Assembly: GCF_000244955.1 (NCBI RefSeq)
Contig: NZ_CM001439.1
Span: 4,769,234-4,833,233 of the forward strand
Source: Saccharomonospora marina XMU15
GTDB lineage: Bacteria > Actinomycetota > Actinomycetes > Mycobacteriales > Pseudonocardiaceae
Direction of reading: 5' to 3'
Length of the DNA: 64,000 nucleotides
Part shown: in pieces, positions 50,996 through 59,677 of the stretch
How positions within the stretch are numbered: the stretch's first letter is position 1
Layout: each line of letters starts with the position of its first letter
Program-made: the position numbers and the translations under genes
The notes under the pieces: model-generated
Databases searched by the model: none
The model's input: the letters and a program-made list of their open reading frames with translations, nothing else
Told to the model about the DNA's origin: nothing

Positions 50996-51459
50996 ATGGC
51001 TGACGCCGGAAAGAGCTCTCAGAAGCGCCATAGGGGCCGGATCGAGACGCTGCCCAGTGGTGCCCGCCGGATCGTGGTCTACGCGGGCGAGGACCCGCTC
51101 ACAGGCCGCCGACACTACGTACGTGAGACCGTCCCGGCTGCCCGAACGTGGAGAAGGAAGCCGAGAAGGTCCGCGTCCGGATTCTCAACGAGATCAACGA
51201 GCAACGGAACGCGCGCACCAACGCGACCGTGAACCAGCTCATGGACCGCTATCTCGAACTTCTCGACGTCGACGCATCGACTCGCCAGCGGTACGAGAGC
51301 GTCATTCGCACGCATATCCGCCCGCTTGTCGGCAGGGTCACGTTGGCGCGACTCGACGCGGAAACCTTCGACTCGTTCTATCGCACGCTCCGTGCCTGCC
51401 GCGACCACTGCGGCGGGCGGAAGTTCGTCATTCACCGAACGCGGGGCGAGCACGCATAG
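50996..51459 (+). pseudogene. Tyrosine-type integrase remnant, frameshifted and truncated
   Basis: Two frames together encode the N-terminal part of an actinobacterial site-specific integrase: GRIETLPSGARRIVVYAGED and DPLTGRRHYVRETVPA first, then EKVRVRILNEINEQRNARTN with MDRYLELLDVDASTRQRYES and a final RACRDHCGGRKFVIHRT. A one-base loss near 51140 breaks the frame. It stops after the core-binding domain, so the catalytic Arg-His-Arg-Tyr domain is gone. It lies 80 bases past tRNA-Arg, the usual place for such a gene in an integrated element. Confidence 0.85.
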
Positions 51460-51521
51460 TCTGAGGCAGCGAGCCGGGTGACCTTCACGCACAGACGGGT
51501 ATGGCGGGCTGTCGTGTCGGC

Positions 51522-51848
51522 ATGACTGCCGCCGCCTCTCACCATGGTGGGAACCCAGGGCAAGGCCGGTTCGACTCGCCCCGAGAGATCCGGGCTGCGC
51601 TGCTACCCGACGAGGTAGCGGCGTTCGATGTTGCGTACCAGCAAGCTCTGCGGGAGGCAGCGGAGACTTTGAGTCTGGAAGCGCTGCAGTCAACCTTGGC
51701 GAACTGGCGGCGCATCGCCCAGATGACGCAGGCCGACCCGGCCGCACATCGCAGGATGCTCCAGCAGGCCGAGCGGACCCGCCGCACCGGCGAACCGCCC
51801 GAGGGCGCCGTCGAGTGGAAGCAGCTACGCGCTGAGCTGGGCGTCTGA
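51522..51848 (+). CDS. DUF6247-like antitoxin candidate
   Basis: A 108-residue acidic, helical protein (LLPDEVAAFDVAYQQALREA, LQSTLANWRRIAQMTQADPA) ending TGEPPEGAVEWKQLRAELGV. It directly precedes a RelE-like gene with a 7-base gap, the arrangement of actinobacterial DUF6247/toxin pairs. An in-frame ATG at 51501 is also possible. A decayed copy of its last 22 codons lies at about 54786-54860 on the other strand. The family name is from memory; the antitoxin role is inferred from context. Confidence 0.65.
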   Translation: MTAAASHHGGNPGQGRFDSPREIRAALLPDEVAAFDVAYQQALREAAETLSLEALQSTLANWRRIAQMTQADPAAHRRMLQQAERTRRTGEPPEGAVEWKQLRAELGV

Positions 51849-51855
51849 CCTTTCG

Positions 51856-52110
51856 GTGGCTTACCGCATTCTCACGGACCCACAGGTTCGTTCGCAGATC
51901 CGCGCCCTTCCGGCCGAGGTGCTGCCCCTGCTGGCTGACGCCATGGGAGTACTCGAACTGACGCCGTGGAATGGCTCACCCTACAACGACGCCGACCCGA
52001 ACGGCTGGATGCGGCAGCTCGACTTCGGCGAGGGTCGCGGGCTCGTCACCCATCTCGTACTTGAAGATCAAAACCGGGTCGACGTCCTAAACGTAACGTG
52101 GTTCGGATGA
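51856..52110 (+). CDS. RelE/ParE-like toxin candidate
   Basis: An 84-residue protein with a compact alpha/beta pattern: YRILTDPQVRSQIRALPAEV, VLELTPWNGSPYNDADPNGW and GLVTHLVLEDQNRVDVLNVT. This matches small actinobacterial RelE-superfamily proteins, which as a class cleave mRNA on the ribosome or poison gyrase. The classical catalytic residues are not obvious, so activity is uncertain. GTG start 7 bases after the partner gene. A degenerate copy with an internal deletion lies near 54.7 kb. Confidence 0.65.
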   Translation: MAYRILTDPQVRSQIRALPAEVLPLLADAMGVLELTPWNGSPYNDADPNGWMRQLDFGEGRGLVTHLVLEDQNRVDVLNVTWFG

Positions 52111-52348
52111 AGAGGCACGAGCGATCCACACCGGCAAGCGATCCGCCCATCCTCACCCAGCACAATCGTGACAGAGGATAATCGCCAAATACCAACGACA
52201 TGTCCTCGCCGGACGGGCAGGCTGCGCATCTGCGACCTGACAACGTCCGCTTTTGCGCGACCGGCGGCAGGATCGGCTCCCCACGGCAGCGATCGCAGAC
52301 CTGCTCATCCTGGTCACGCACCACTCCCGCTACCCGACGGCAGCGGTA

Positions 52349-53299
52349 CTAATCCGTCGCGCGGGCGAGTCGGGCCGTCAGCGTCTTGATGTGCTCGACG
52401 AGTTCCGGCGGTTCGTGCACCTGGAAGTCGAACCCTTTGGTCGTGACGTAGATGGCCAACTCGTCGAGTGAGTTTGATCCGGCTCGCAGGGTGCAGCTGT
52501 GCTCGTCGATCGGCTCCAGCGTCGCGGTGGTGGGAGCGATGCGCTCTGCCGCGGTTTCAGCGCTGACGTGCAGGGTGAATCGGGCTTGGTAGCGGTAGGC
52601 AGAGGTGGAGATCGCCCGCGAGGTGTAGCCGCTGAGGTCTGGTTCTGGCGGCGTGCGTGGGGTGAACCGGGGACCGGTGGGCGTGCGCGGGTCGAGGCGG
52701 TCCACGCGGTAGGTGCGCCAGTCCTGGCGGTCGATGTCCCAACCGATGAGGTACCAGCGCCGGCCCGCGTGCACCAGCCGGTGCGGCTCGGTGGTGCGCA
52801 TGGCGCTGGTTCCGTCGTGGGTCCGGTAGTCGAAGCGCAGGCGCAGCGAGTCGCGGCAGGCGGCGGCGATGGCAGTGAGGGTGCTCGGCTCGACGGTGGG
52901 GCCGGTGTTGGTCATCGGCACGGTCATCGTCTGTAGGGCGTTGATCCGGTGGCGTAGCCGGGAGGGCAGTACCTGTTCGAGCTTGGCCAGGGCACGCACC
53001 GAGGTCTCCTCGATGCCGGTGATCGAACCGCCGGCGGCCGTGCGCAGGCCCATCGCGACGGCGACGGCTTCGTCGTCGTCGAGCAGCAGCGGCGGCAGGT
53101 CCGCGCCTGCGCCGAGCCGGTAGCCTGCGGTGCCCGCAGTCGCGTGCACCGGGTAGCCGAGGTCTCGCAGCCGGTCGATGTCGCGGCGCACGGTGCGTGG
53201 AGCTACCTCCAGACGCTCGGCGAGTTCGGCGCCGGACCAGTCGCGTCGCGTCTGCAAGAGGGAGAGCAGTCGCAGCAGTCGTGCCGAGGTTTCCCGCAT
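52349..53299 (-). CDS. YafY-type WYL-domain transcriptional regulator
   Basis: A 316-residue regulator. The N-terminal DeoR-type winged helix is WSGAELAERLEVAPRTVRRDIDRLRDLGYPV. The WYL domain has RWYLIGWDIDRQDWRTYRVDRL, and a WCX-type C-terminus follows. ATG 53299 begins the HTH. It is divergent from the epoxide hydrolase gene, with 63 bases between starts, and probably regulates it. Confidence 0.9.
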   Translation of the reverse strand: MRETSARLLRLLSLLQTRRDWSGAELAERLEVAPRTVRRDIDRLRDLGYPVHATAGTAGYRLGAGADLPPLLLDDDEAVAVAMGLRTAAGGSITGIEETSVRALAKLEQVLPSRLRHRINALQTMTVPMTNTGPTVEPSTLTAIAAACRDSLRLRFDYRTHDGTSAMRTTEPHRLVHAGRRWYLIGWDIDRQDWRTYRVDRLDPRTPTGPRFTPRTPPEPDLSGYTSRAISTSAYRYQARFTLHVSAETAAERIAPTTATLEPIDEHSCTLRAGSNSLDELAIYVTTKGFDFQVHEPPELVEHIKTLTARLARATD

Positions 53300-53362
53300 G
53301 ACTCGAAGCCTGCCATTCACCTAGGACCGAATTCGACCTAACCGGCTTCTAGCGTTGCCGGC

Positions 53363-54517
53363 ATGACACACGACAGCGAGATCCGGCCTTTCACCATCGA
53401 CATTCCCCAGTCCGACCTGGACGACCTCCGGGATCGGCTCGCCAGGACCCGTTGGACCGTGGACCTGCCCGATGTGGGCTGGAGCCGCGGGGTGCCGGTG
53501 AGCTACCTCAAGGGCTTGGCCGAGTACTGGCGCGACGGCTACGACTGGCGTGTCCACGAGCGGGAGTTGAACTCCTACCCGCAGTTCACCACCGAGATCG
53601 ACGGGCAGAACATCCATTTCCTGCACGTGCGCTCGCCCGAGCCGGACGCGCTGCCGCTGATGCTGATCCACGGCTGGCCCGGTTCGATAGTGGAGTTCCT
53701 GAACGTCATCGGCCCGCTGACCAACCCTCGGGCACATGGTGGCGACCCGGCGGAGGCGTTTCACCTGGTTATCCCGTCGAACCCTGGCAGTGGCTTCTCC
53801 GGGCCGACCCGCGAGGCCGGCTGGGACATCAACCGGACGACCATGGCCTTCGCCGAGCTGATGAACCGGCTCGGCTACGACCGCTACGGCGCACAGGGCG
53901 GCGACACCGGCGCGGTCATCGCCCCAGGGCTGGGCCGCCTCAACCCCGACAACGTCGTCGGCGTGCACACGAACGGGCTCTCCGCGTTCGCCGAGGTCAG
54001 CCCACACGAGGTGGAGGAGTTGACCGCGGCAGAGCGAGCCCGGATCGAGCACCTGGCGTACCTGAAGACCGAGGGATCGGGCTACGCGATGGTCCAGATC
54101 AGCCGGCCACAGACACTGGCGCACGGGTTGCACGACTCCCCGGTGGGGCAGTTGGCCTGGATCGTGGAGAAGTTCAAGGAGTGGACCGATCCGGCCGCCG
54201 AACTGCCCGAGGATGCGGTTGATCGGGACCAGTTGCTCACCAACGTGATGCTGTACTGGCTGACCGGCACCGCCGGCTCCTCGGCCAACAGCTACTACGA
54301 GACCGCGCACGCCGGAGCCTGGAGTGCGCGCGAGCGTTCCACCGTGCCGACCGGTGTCGCGGTGTTCCCTCTGGACGTGTCCATCCGCCGCACGCTCGAA
54401 CTCGAACACACGATCGTGCACTGGTCGGAGTTCGACCGTGGCGGCCACTTCGCCGCAATGGAGGCCCCCGACCTGCTCGTCGACGACGTCCGGGAATTCT
54501 TCGGCAAGTTGCGCTGA
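53363..54517 (+). CDS. Microsomal-type epoxide hydrolase
   Basis: A 384-residue alpha/beta hydrolase with the N-terminal EHN domain ([25 protein letters not shown]). The oxyanion motif is [12 protein letters not shown], the nucleophile is the Asp in [11 protein letters not shown], and the catalytic His is in [18 protein letters not shown]. It adds water to epoxides by an ester intermediate; in actinomycetes it acts in detoxification or lipid/terpene metabolism. Divergent from a WYL regulator. Confidence 0.9.
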   Translation: MTHDSEIRPFTIDIPQSDLDDLRDRLARTRWTVDLPDVGWSRGVPVSYLKGLAEYWRDGYDWRVHERELNSYPQFTTEIDGQNIHFLHVRSPEPDALPLMLIHGWPGSIVEFLNVIGPLTNPRAHGGDPAEAFHLVIPSNPGSGFSGPTREAGWDINRTTMAFAELMNRLGYDRYGAQGGDTGAVIAPGLGRLNPDNVVGVHTNGLSAFAEVSPHEVEELTAAERARIEHLAYLKTEGSGYAMVQISRPQTLAHGLHDSPVGQLAWIVEKFKEWTDPAAELPEDAVDRDQLLTNVMLYWLTGTAGSSANSYYETAHAGAWSARERSTVPTGVAVFPLDVSIRRTLELEHTIVHWSEFDRGGHFAAMEAPDLLVDDVREFFGKLR

Positions 54518-54628
54518 AACTACCGCGGCGCCGACCTCGATCAGGTCGGCGCCGCGGCCGGGGTTCCACAGAGGAGCTCCGGGCAATCGGCGAGAACGCC
54601 ACATGAACAGCCTGGTGGCGCCGAGCGC

Positions 54629-54860
54629 GGCGACGCTGTCGGCCACCACCCGGCCGAATCCGGGCAGGCGTCAGTCAGCACGTCGACCCGGTCCTGGTCG
54701 TCAAGGACCAGTACTTCGGCCGGAAGGGCGTGAATCGGCGAACGGACCTGTGGGTCCGTCACGATCCGAACGGCCACCGAAAGGTCAGACGCCCAGTTCG
54801 GCGCGCAGCCGCCTCAACTCGACGGCGCCTTCGGGCGGTTCACCGGTACGGCGGGTTGCG
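54629..54860 (-). pseudogene. Decayed second copy of the DUF6247/RelE-like pair
   Basis: Read leftward, this repeats the junction of the pair at 51.8 kb: the antitoxin tail RRTGEPPEGAVELRRLRAEL (then GV and stop), the identical 18-base spacer GTCTGACCTTTCGGTGGC, then the toxin start VRIVTDPQVRSPIHALPAEV. The toxin then jumps to LDDQDRVDVL, losing about 45 internal codons, and runs into unrelated sequence. The antitoxin's N-terminal part is absent. It cannot be functional. Confidence 0.8.
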
Positions 54861-55023
54861 ACCCATCACGCACGGCATACCGCAGGCGCGGGCGACCATG
54901 CTGCTCGGCATGTTCCAGGCCTCGCGCCGCGGCGAGTTCGCCGTCACCGACCCCGCACTGGGAGAACTGCTCGGCCGCCCCACCACGTCCCTGCGCGCGT
55001 ATCTGGCCGAAGCGATGGTCTGA
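54861..55023 (+). pseudogene. C-terminal tail of an NmrA-like NAD(P)-binding protein
   Basis: The last 50 or so codons of an open frame read ARATMLLGMFQASRRGEFAV then TDPALGELLGRPTTSLRAYL and AEAMV. This looks like the C-terminus of NmrA/NAD(P)H-quinone oxidoreductase-type SDRs (LLGRPPTTLRxxL). No Rossmann fold precedes it; it is joined directly to the decayed toxin-pair copy, so the rest was lost. Confidence 0.55.
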
Positions 55024-55031
55024 GCGACCCT

Positions 55032-55676
55032 TCAGTGCCGCCAGAAGAAGTGGTGCACGATGCCGCTGGGGCTCGGGACGCGTTCCAGGTGGAAGCTGTC
55101 GGTGAGTTCGTCCGGGCTGTCCCACAGTCGAAGGCCGCTGCCGAGTTCGTACGGGGTGACGGCGATGTGCATCTCGTCGATCAGGTCCGCGTCCAGGAAC
55201 TCCCGGATGCTCGTCACACCCCCGCCGATGCGCACGTCCTGGCCGCCCGCGGCGGCCTTCGCCTGCTGCAGCGCTTCGTGCGGCGTCGCGTCGAGGAAGT
55301 GGAACGTCGTGTCGCTGAGCGTGAACGACGGCCGCGGGTGATGCGTCAGCACGAAGACCGGTGTGTGGAACGGGGGCTTGTCTCCCCACCATCCCTGCCA
55401 GTCGTCGTTGGGCCATGGACCGCGAACCGGGCCGAACTTGTTGCGCCCCATGATCTCGGCACCGATGTTTCGCGTGAAGTCGCGGACGACGTAATCGTCG
55501 AGACCCCGGGAGCCGCCCGGGGCGGTACGGTTGACCCAGCTGGCCGTGGCCCCGGCCCAGCCCAGCAGTGCGCCGGGGTCCGCATGGCCGAACGGGCGCT
55601 CGAAACTCTGGTCCTCGCCCGCGCCGATCCCGTCCTGGGTGACGGTGAAGCAGTGGACCCTGACTCGCTGTGTCAT
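55032..55676 (-). CDS. DHFR/RibD-C-like reductase domain protein
   Basis: A 214-residue protein of the RibD C-terminal/dihydrofolate-reductase fold family. It shows ATASWVNRTAPGGSRGLDDY, AEIMGRNKFGP, PVFVLTHHPRPSF and IGGGVTSIREFLDADLIDEMHIAVTPYELGSG, where the GGG is the NADPH loop. Such stand-alone proteins are widespread and their substrates are unknown. ATG 55676 starts at MTQRVRVHCFTVTQDG, the usual family beginning. Confidence 0.87.
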   Translation of the reverse strand: MTQRVRVHCFTVTQDGIGAGEDQSFERPFGHADPGALLGWAGATASWVNRTAPGGSRGLDDYVVRDFTRNIGAEIMGRNKFGPVRGPWPNDDWQGWWGDKPPFHTPVFVLTHHPRPSFTLSDTTFHFLDATPHEALQQAKAAAGGQDVRIGGGVTSIREFLDADLIDEMHIAVTPYELGSGLRLWDSPDELTDSFHLERVPSPSGIVHHFFWRH

Positions 55677-55865
55677 GGCCGACCTCCCTGGGGTGTGAAA
55701 GCTGCCGCTTGCATACCCCTTGGTCGGCACCGACCCTCCCGCCTAGACAGCCGCTGTGTGAAATCCGGCGGAAAATTCCTGGGCGCGTAGTGTCGCGTCA
55801 GCCGGGTTGGTGACGACCCCTGTTGAGCCGCCAAACAGGTGGTTCACCTAATCAAGGAGGTCATC

Positions 55866-56234
55866 GTGAAGTACTTGATCCTGATGCATGTCGATCCGGC
55901 GGTGCTCGAGCAGCTCACCGACGAGCAGCAGAAACAGATCCAAGAAGGGCACGCCGCTTTCATGGCCGCCACCAAGGAGAGTGGCGAGTTCATCGCGACC
56001 CAGGCGCTGGCCGACCCCAGCCAGTCGAAGGTCATTCGCAGTTCTGCGGGCAGGCCCGAGGTGACCGACGGACCCTTCGCAGAGAGCAAGGAGTTCATGG
56101 GCGGCTTCTACTTCATCGACGTCGACAGCGAGGCGCGGGCGGTGGAGCTGGCCAAGCGAATCCCCGACGCGAGCATCCCGGGGCTCGCCCTCGAACTACG
56201 GCCGGTGATGTTCGCCGACCTGGGAGATCAGTGA
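55866..56234 (+). CDS. YciI-type DGPF-domain protein
   Basis: A 122-residue ferredoxin-like YciI/YCII-related protein with KYLILMHVDPAVLEQLTDEQ, the family's VTDGPFAESKEFMGGFYFID, and AVELAKRIPDASIPGLALEL. GTG start behind AAGGAGG. Overlaps the sigma factor gene by 4 bases. DGPF proteins are the standard genomic partner of ECF42 sigma factors; their biochemical role is unknown. Confidence 0.9.
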   Translation: MKYLILMHVDPAVLEQLTDEQQKQIQEGHAAFMAATKESGEFIATQALADPSQSKVIRSSAGRPEVTDGPFAESKEFMGGFYFIDVDSEARAVELAKRIPDASIPGLALELRPVMFADLGDQ

Positions 56235-57460
56235 CCACTGAGCCGCTACCGGGCGAGGGCTTGTGGCGCGACCTCGCCCCGCAAGCCCTCGCCCGACTGC
56301 TGCGCACCTACGGCAGCGCCCGCTTCGACCTGTGCGAAGACGCCGTCCAGGAGGCTCTCCTGCACGCCTACCGACAGTGGCCGGCCCGGTTCCCCGACGA
56401 CCCCGTGGGCTGGCTCGTCACGACCGCCCGCCGCCGCTACGTCGACCTCACCCGCAGCGACGCGCGCCGCCGCCTGCGCGAAACCCGCGCCGCGCTCCTG
56501 CATCCGCCAATGCCACCGCAGCCTGTCCAGGCCGACGACTCGCTGCTGGTGCTGCAGCTGTGTTGCCACCCCGAGCTGCCACGATCCGGACAGGTCGCGC
56601 TGACGCTTCGGGCTGTGGCCGGACTCACCACCGCACAGATCGCCAACGTCTACCAGGTCCCGGAAACCACCATCGCGCAACGGATCACACGTGCCAAGCG
56701 TCGCGTGTCCGAACTCGGCACCCCGCTTCCACCGCCCAAGCACGCGGACGAGCGCGTCACCGCCGTACTCGACGTGTTGTACGTGATGTTCACCGAGGCA
56801 CATCACACGACCACCGGCACACCGCCTGCCGACACGGACCTCGCCGCCGAGGCGATTCGCCTGACCCGGCTCCTGCTACGAAGCCTCCCGCGGTCCACCG
56901 AGGTCACCGGACTCCTCGCCCTGATGCTGCTCACCGAGGCACGCCACCCAGCCCGAGTTGGACCGGACGGGCGCCTGACGCCACTCGACGAGCAGGACCG
57001 CACGTTGTGGAACCAGGAACTGATCGACCAAGGGATCACACTCGTCCGCCGAGCCACCCCGGGCGCCGAACCCGGCCCCTACCTCCTCCAGGCCTGCATC
57101 GCGGCCCTGCACGCCGAAGCCGCGGACACGGCGACCACGGACTGGCACGAGATCCTCGCCCTCTACCGGCTCCTCGAAATCGTCACCGGTCATGGCAACC
57201 CCACGATCACCCTCAACCGCATCGTCGCGCAGGCCATGGTCGACGGAAATGACCTCGCCCTCGCCCAGCTCGATGCGCTGGAAGCCGAGCACCCCCGCCT
57301 TCCCCGTCTCGACGCCGTACGTGCCCACCTCCTGGAGCAGGCCAACCGACCAGGCGACGCGGCGAACGCCTACCGGCGAGCCATCGCCGCCACCGTCAAT
57401 CTCGCCGAGCAACGACACCTCCGGCACCGCCTACGACGCCTTTCCGGCACATCTGCGTGA
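56231..57460 (+). CDS. ECF42-type RNA polymerase sigma factor with C-terminal helical extension
   Basis: A 409-residue sigma factor. Sigma-2 includes FDLCEDAVQEALLHAYRQWP and VGWLVTTARRRYVDLTRS, and sigma-4 includes LTLRAVAGLTTAQIANVYQVPETTIAQRITRAKRRV. The remaining 230 residues form the TPR/SnoaL-like helical extension of the ECF42 group (EILALYRLLEIVTGHGNPTI, ANAYRRAIAATVNLAEQRHL). There is no anti-sigma gene; in this group the extension itself is thought to control activity. GTG start coupled to the DGPF gene. Confidence 0.92.
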   Translation: MTTEPLPGEGLWRDLAPQALARLLRTYGSARFDLCEDAVQEALLHAYRQWPARFPDDPVGWLVTTARRRYVDLTRSDARRRLRETRAALLHPPMPPQPVQADDSLLVLQLCCHPELPRSGQVALTLRAVAGLTTAQIANVYQVPETTIAQRITRAKRRVSELGTPLPPPKHADERVTAVLDVLYVMFTEAHHTTTGTPPADTDLAAEAIRLTRLLLRSLPRSTEVTGLLALMLLTEARHPARVGPDGRLTPLDEQDRTLWNQELIDQGITLVRRATPGAEPGPYLLQACIAALHAEAADTATTDWHEILALYRLLEIVTGHGNPTITLNRIVAQAMVDGNDLALAQLDALEAEHPRLPRLDAVRAHLLEQANRPGDAANAYRRAIAATVNLAEQRHLRHRLRRLSGTSA

Positions 57461-57769
57461 CGACGGGCCACAGGATCGCGCACCGCCGCGCCAACCGCGT
57501 GGATCGCGGGCACAGCTTGGTCGATGTGGGAGTCGCCATCCGGCAGTAAGCCCTCAACTCGGCATAGTGTTCGCGCCGGGAGGCGAAGCGCGGCTGGAGC
57601 ATCCACGAGTCGCCGACATGGACTTCGACACCCCAGCGCCACCATGCCCACCCACGATTGGCTGGTCGCCGGCTACGCCACCCCACCGGAGCACGGCTTC
57701 GGACCCGCGCTGCAAGCGCTGTGCCAGTTCCTTCCCCGGTCTCTCGACCGAGGGCTGATCGGCGTTTCC
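57461..57769. other. 309-base gap, no supported gene
   Basis: Small frames on both strands (for example a leftward one with VEVHVGDSWMLQPRFASRRE) match no family and lack starts. It separates convergent genes; no strong hairpin is seen. Confidence 0.35.
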
Positions 57770-58363
57770 TCACTCGTCCCGGAACCGCCGAGCCAGCGCG
57801 CGCATGACCGCTGGTCGCATGAGCCGGATGAACGGCCCCGCCGCGAGCCAGTAACGCCGAAACCGCCGCCGACTGTCCACATCGGTGAGAGCGACCCGCG
57901 ACTCCACGGTCAACACGCACGCCGCTTCACCGTAAGGCGTGACGAGCGTGCTCTCGGCCAGCTTGGCGAAGCCGGGCTCGGCGAAATCGGCGAAGGTGTC
58001 AGCGGTGACGGGATGGCTAGGCGCACCGCCGGTTCCTCTCCACACCTTGCCCACCTGGCCGTATACCAGTTCCCTCCCTGGGCGCTCGCCGAGCAGGATC
58101 CAGCCACGTGCGGGCAGGTCTCGGATGCGAAACGTCGGCGGTTCCGCGGTGGGAGGACCGCCCCGGCGTCGGGCACGGGCGTCGGCGAGACGGCCCGGCA
58201 GGGCGCGGGCTCGCAGTAGCACCCGTGGCAGCGGGAGCCGGAACAGGTCCAGGTCGGCGACAGCGTCGAGGACCTCGGTCGGTGGTGCCCGGAACAGCCG
58301 GGAAACATGGATGGCGTGGTCGTAGCTCGGCAGGTACTCGTCGAGCAGCAAAGGTTGGGTCAC
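57770..58363 (-). CDS. SRPBCC/DUF2867-like protein
   Basis: A 197-residue protein beginning LLLDEYLPSYDHAIHVSRLF, with APPTEVLDAVADLDLFRLPL, a Tyr/Arg-rich middle, TFADFAEPGFAKLAESTLVT, and FRRYWLAAGPFIRLMRPAVMRAL at the end. The pattern (helix-grip fold, final YW helix) resembles DUF2867/SRPBCC proteins that bind hydrophobic ligands. The GTG at 58363 has GAGAGG upstream at good spacing; 58369 is possible. Function unknown. Confidence 0.7.
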   Translation of the reverse strand: MTQPLLLDEYLPSYDHAIHVSRLFRAPPTEVLDAVADLDLFRLPLPRVLLRARALPGRLADARARRRGGPPTAEPPTFRIRDLPARGWILLGERPGRELVYGQVGKVWRGTGGAPSHPVTADTFADFAEPGFAKLAESTLVTPYGEAACVLTVESRVALTDVDSRRRFRRYWLAAGPFIRLMRPAVMRALARRFRDE

Positions 58364-58491
58364 CGTCACCCTCTCGTCGGGCGACCGCGCCGGAACGCGG
58401 CTGGTTGCCCAACCGTATTCCGGTCGCGACCGCGCTGCCCGTGGTCGACGGTGCACCATCGTGTGACTACGGCAGACCCACCGAGAAGAGT

Positions 58492-59388
58492 TCAGATCGA
58501 TGAACACTCCGGCAACAAGGGCCGGGGATCGACCTTTCCACCCACGAGCTCGCGAAACAGATCCTGAAAGTGCATGTGATAGACCTTGACAGCCCAACTG
58601 GATTGCTCTTCCCGATCCGCGCAGAGCGTCCTTCTCACCACGTCGTCCTGGCGGATGATTTCCGGCCGAAAATCATCCGCGTGCAGCACGGTGAGATCGT
58701 GGTCGGTCGATTCCAACACATAAGCCGACACCCGAGAATCTCCACCGTCGGTCTCGACAAGCTCCCGTGGAAACCAGACCATCGGGTCCGAGAAACCTCG
58801 AACGGCGATCAGCATGAACCCCAACACGAGCATCCCGTTGCCCAGGGTGCGCAACGCGGCGTCCAGCACCTCTTCCTTGAAGACGATCACCGAGAGCGTC
58901 ACCACAAGAACAGGTATCGAGTAGATGATCGGGAAGAAGGTCAATGAAACGAAGAAGGCCGAAACGGGAAGGTACAGGCGATATCGGTAGGCGACAGAAG
59001 TCCTCGACGCCCTGTGGAGACGCCTCAACACGAAGATGTAAAGCAGCGCCAATACGATCGGCATCACCATGTTGAGCACCGAGAACAGGATGGCCGGGAC
59101 ACTCGATTCCCGCAAGATCAAGAAGATTACGTTCGGGTTGCCACCACTGATCCTGATCAAGGCCCAAATCGTGATGACGAACGGGATCGACGCCACCGCA
59201 TACGGCGCGAGCGCCCGAAGGAAGCGGTCAATACTCTCGGTTTCGGCTACGTCGCCGGTCGCCTCGAGGCTGTCCGCACCACCGGCGGTGGTTCGCCTAC
59301 GCTCGGTCGAACCGCGTCGATCGCGCCTCCTGGCCCCCACTCTCTGCCTCTCCTTCGGCTCCGACTCAAGCACGCGGACGGACGACAA
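58492..59388 (-). CDS. Uncharacterised four-helix membrane protein
   Basis: A 298-residue protein. An Arg-rich cytoplasmic N-terminus (about 1-55) is followed by four hydrophobic segments: YAVASIPFVITIWALIRI, VLNMVMPIVLALLYIFVL, YLPVSAFFVSLTFFPIIYSI and LGNGMLVLGFMLIAVRGF. The cytoplasmic tail (LESTDHDLTVLHADDFRPEI) is about 85 residues. Base and codon use are less GC-rich than neighbours. The start is uncertain. No family is recognised and no partner is adjacent. Confidence 0.6.
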   Translation of the reverse strand: MSSVRVLESEPKERQRVGARRRDRRGSTERRRTTAGGADSLEATGDVAETESIDRFLRALAPYAVASIPFVITIWALIRISGGNPNVIFLILRESSVPAILFSVLNMVMPIVLALLYIFVLRRLHRASRTSVAYRYRLYLPVSAFFVSLTFFPIIYSIPVLVVTLSVIVFKEEVLDAALRTLGNGMLVLGFMLIAVRGFSDPMVWFPRELVETDGGDSRVSAYVLESTDHDLTVLHADDFRPEIIRQDDVVRRTLCADREEQSSWAVKVYHMHFQDLFRELVGGKVDPRPLLPECSSI

Positions 59389-59677
59389 AGACTACCCAAT
59401 CCCTGTGCTCGCCAGAGTCGCCGACGCCAAGACCGACCCGTGAACTGTCGGCCGCGCTCACAAGGAAAGCGATCTCACCTGGTCGGCAGGCGAAGCCGGC
59501 TCGGCCCGCGCCGCTTCGGCGATGCGGCCGGCGATCACCGTGCTGACCCGGGCCGTCTTCCGGTCCGAACCCGGTGCACGTCATCGTGCTGGCATGGTTG
59601 CCCGGCATCGCCGGTATCGGCGGCGCAGCGGTTCCGAACTCTTGGCTGGTGGTGATCCCGCTCTGGTGTTCGGCGAG

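Noticed and set aside
57396-57920. Leftward frame between sigma factor and SRPBCC gene
   Set aside because: Runs through the end of two real genes and has no recognisable domain or start.
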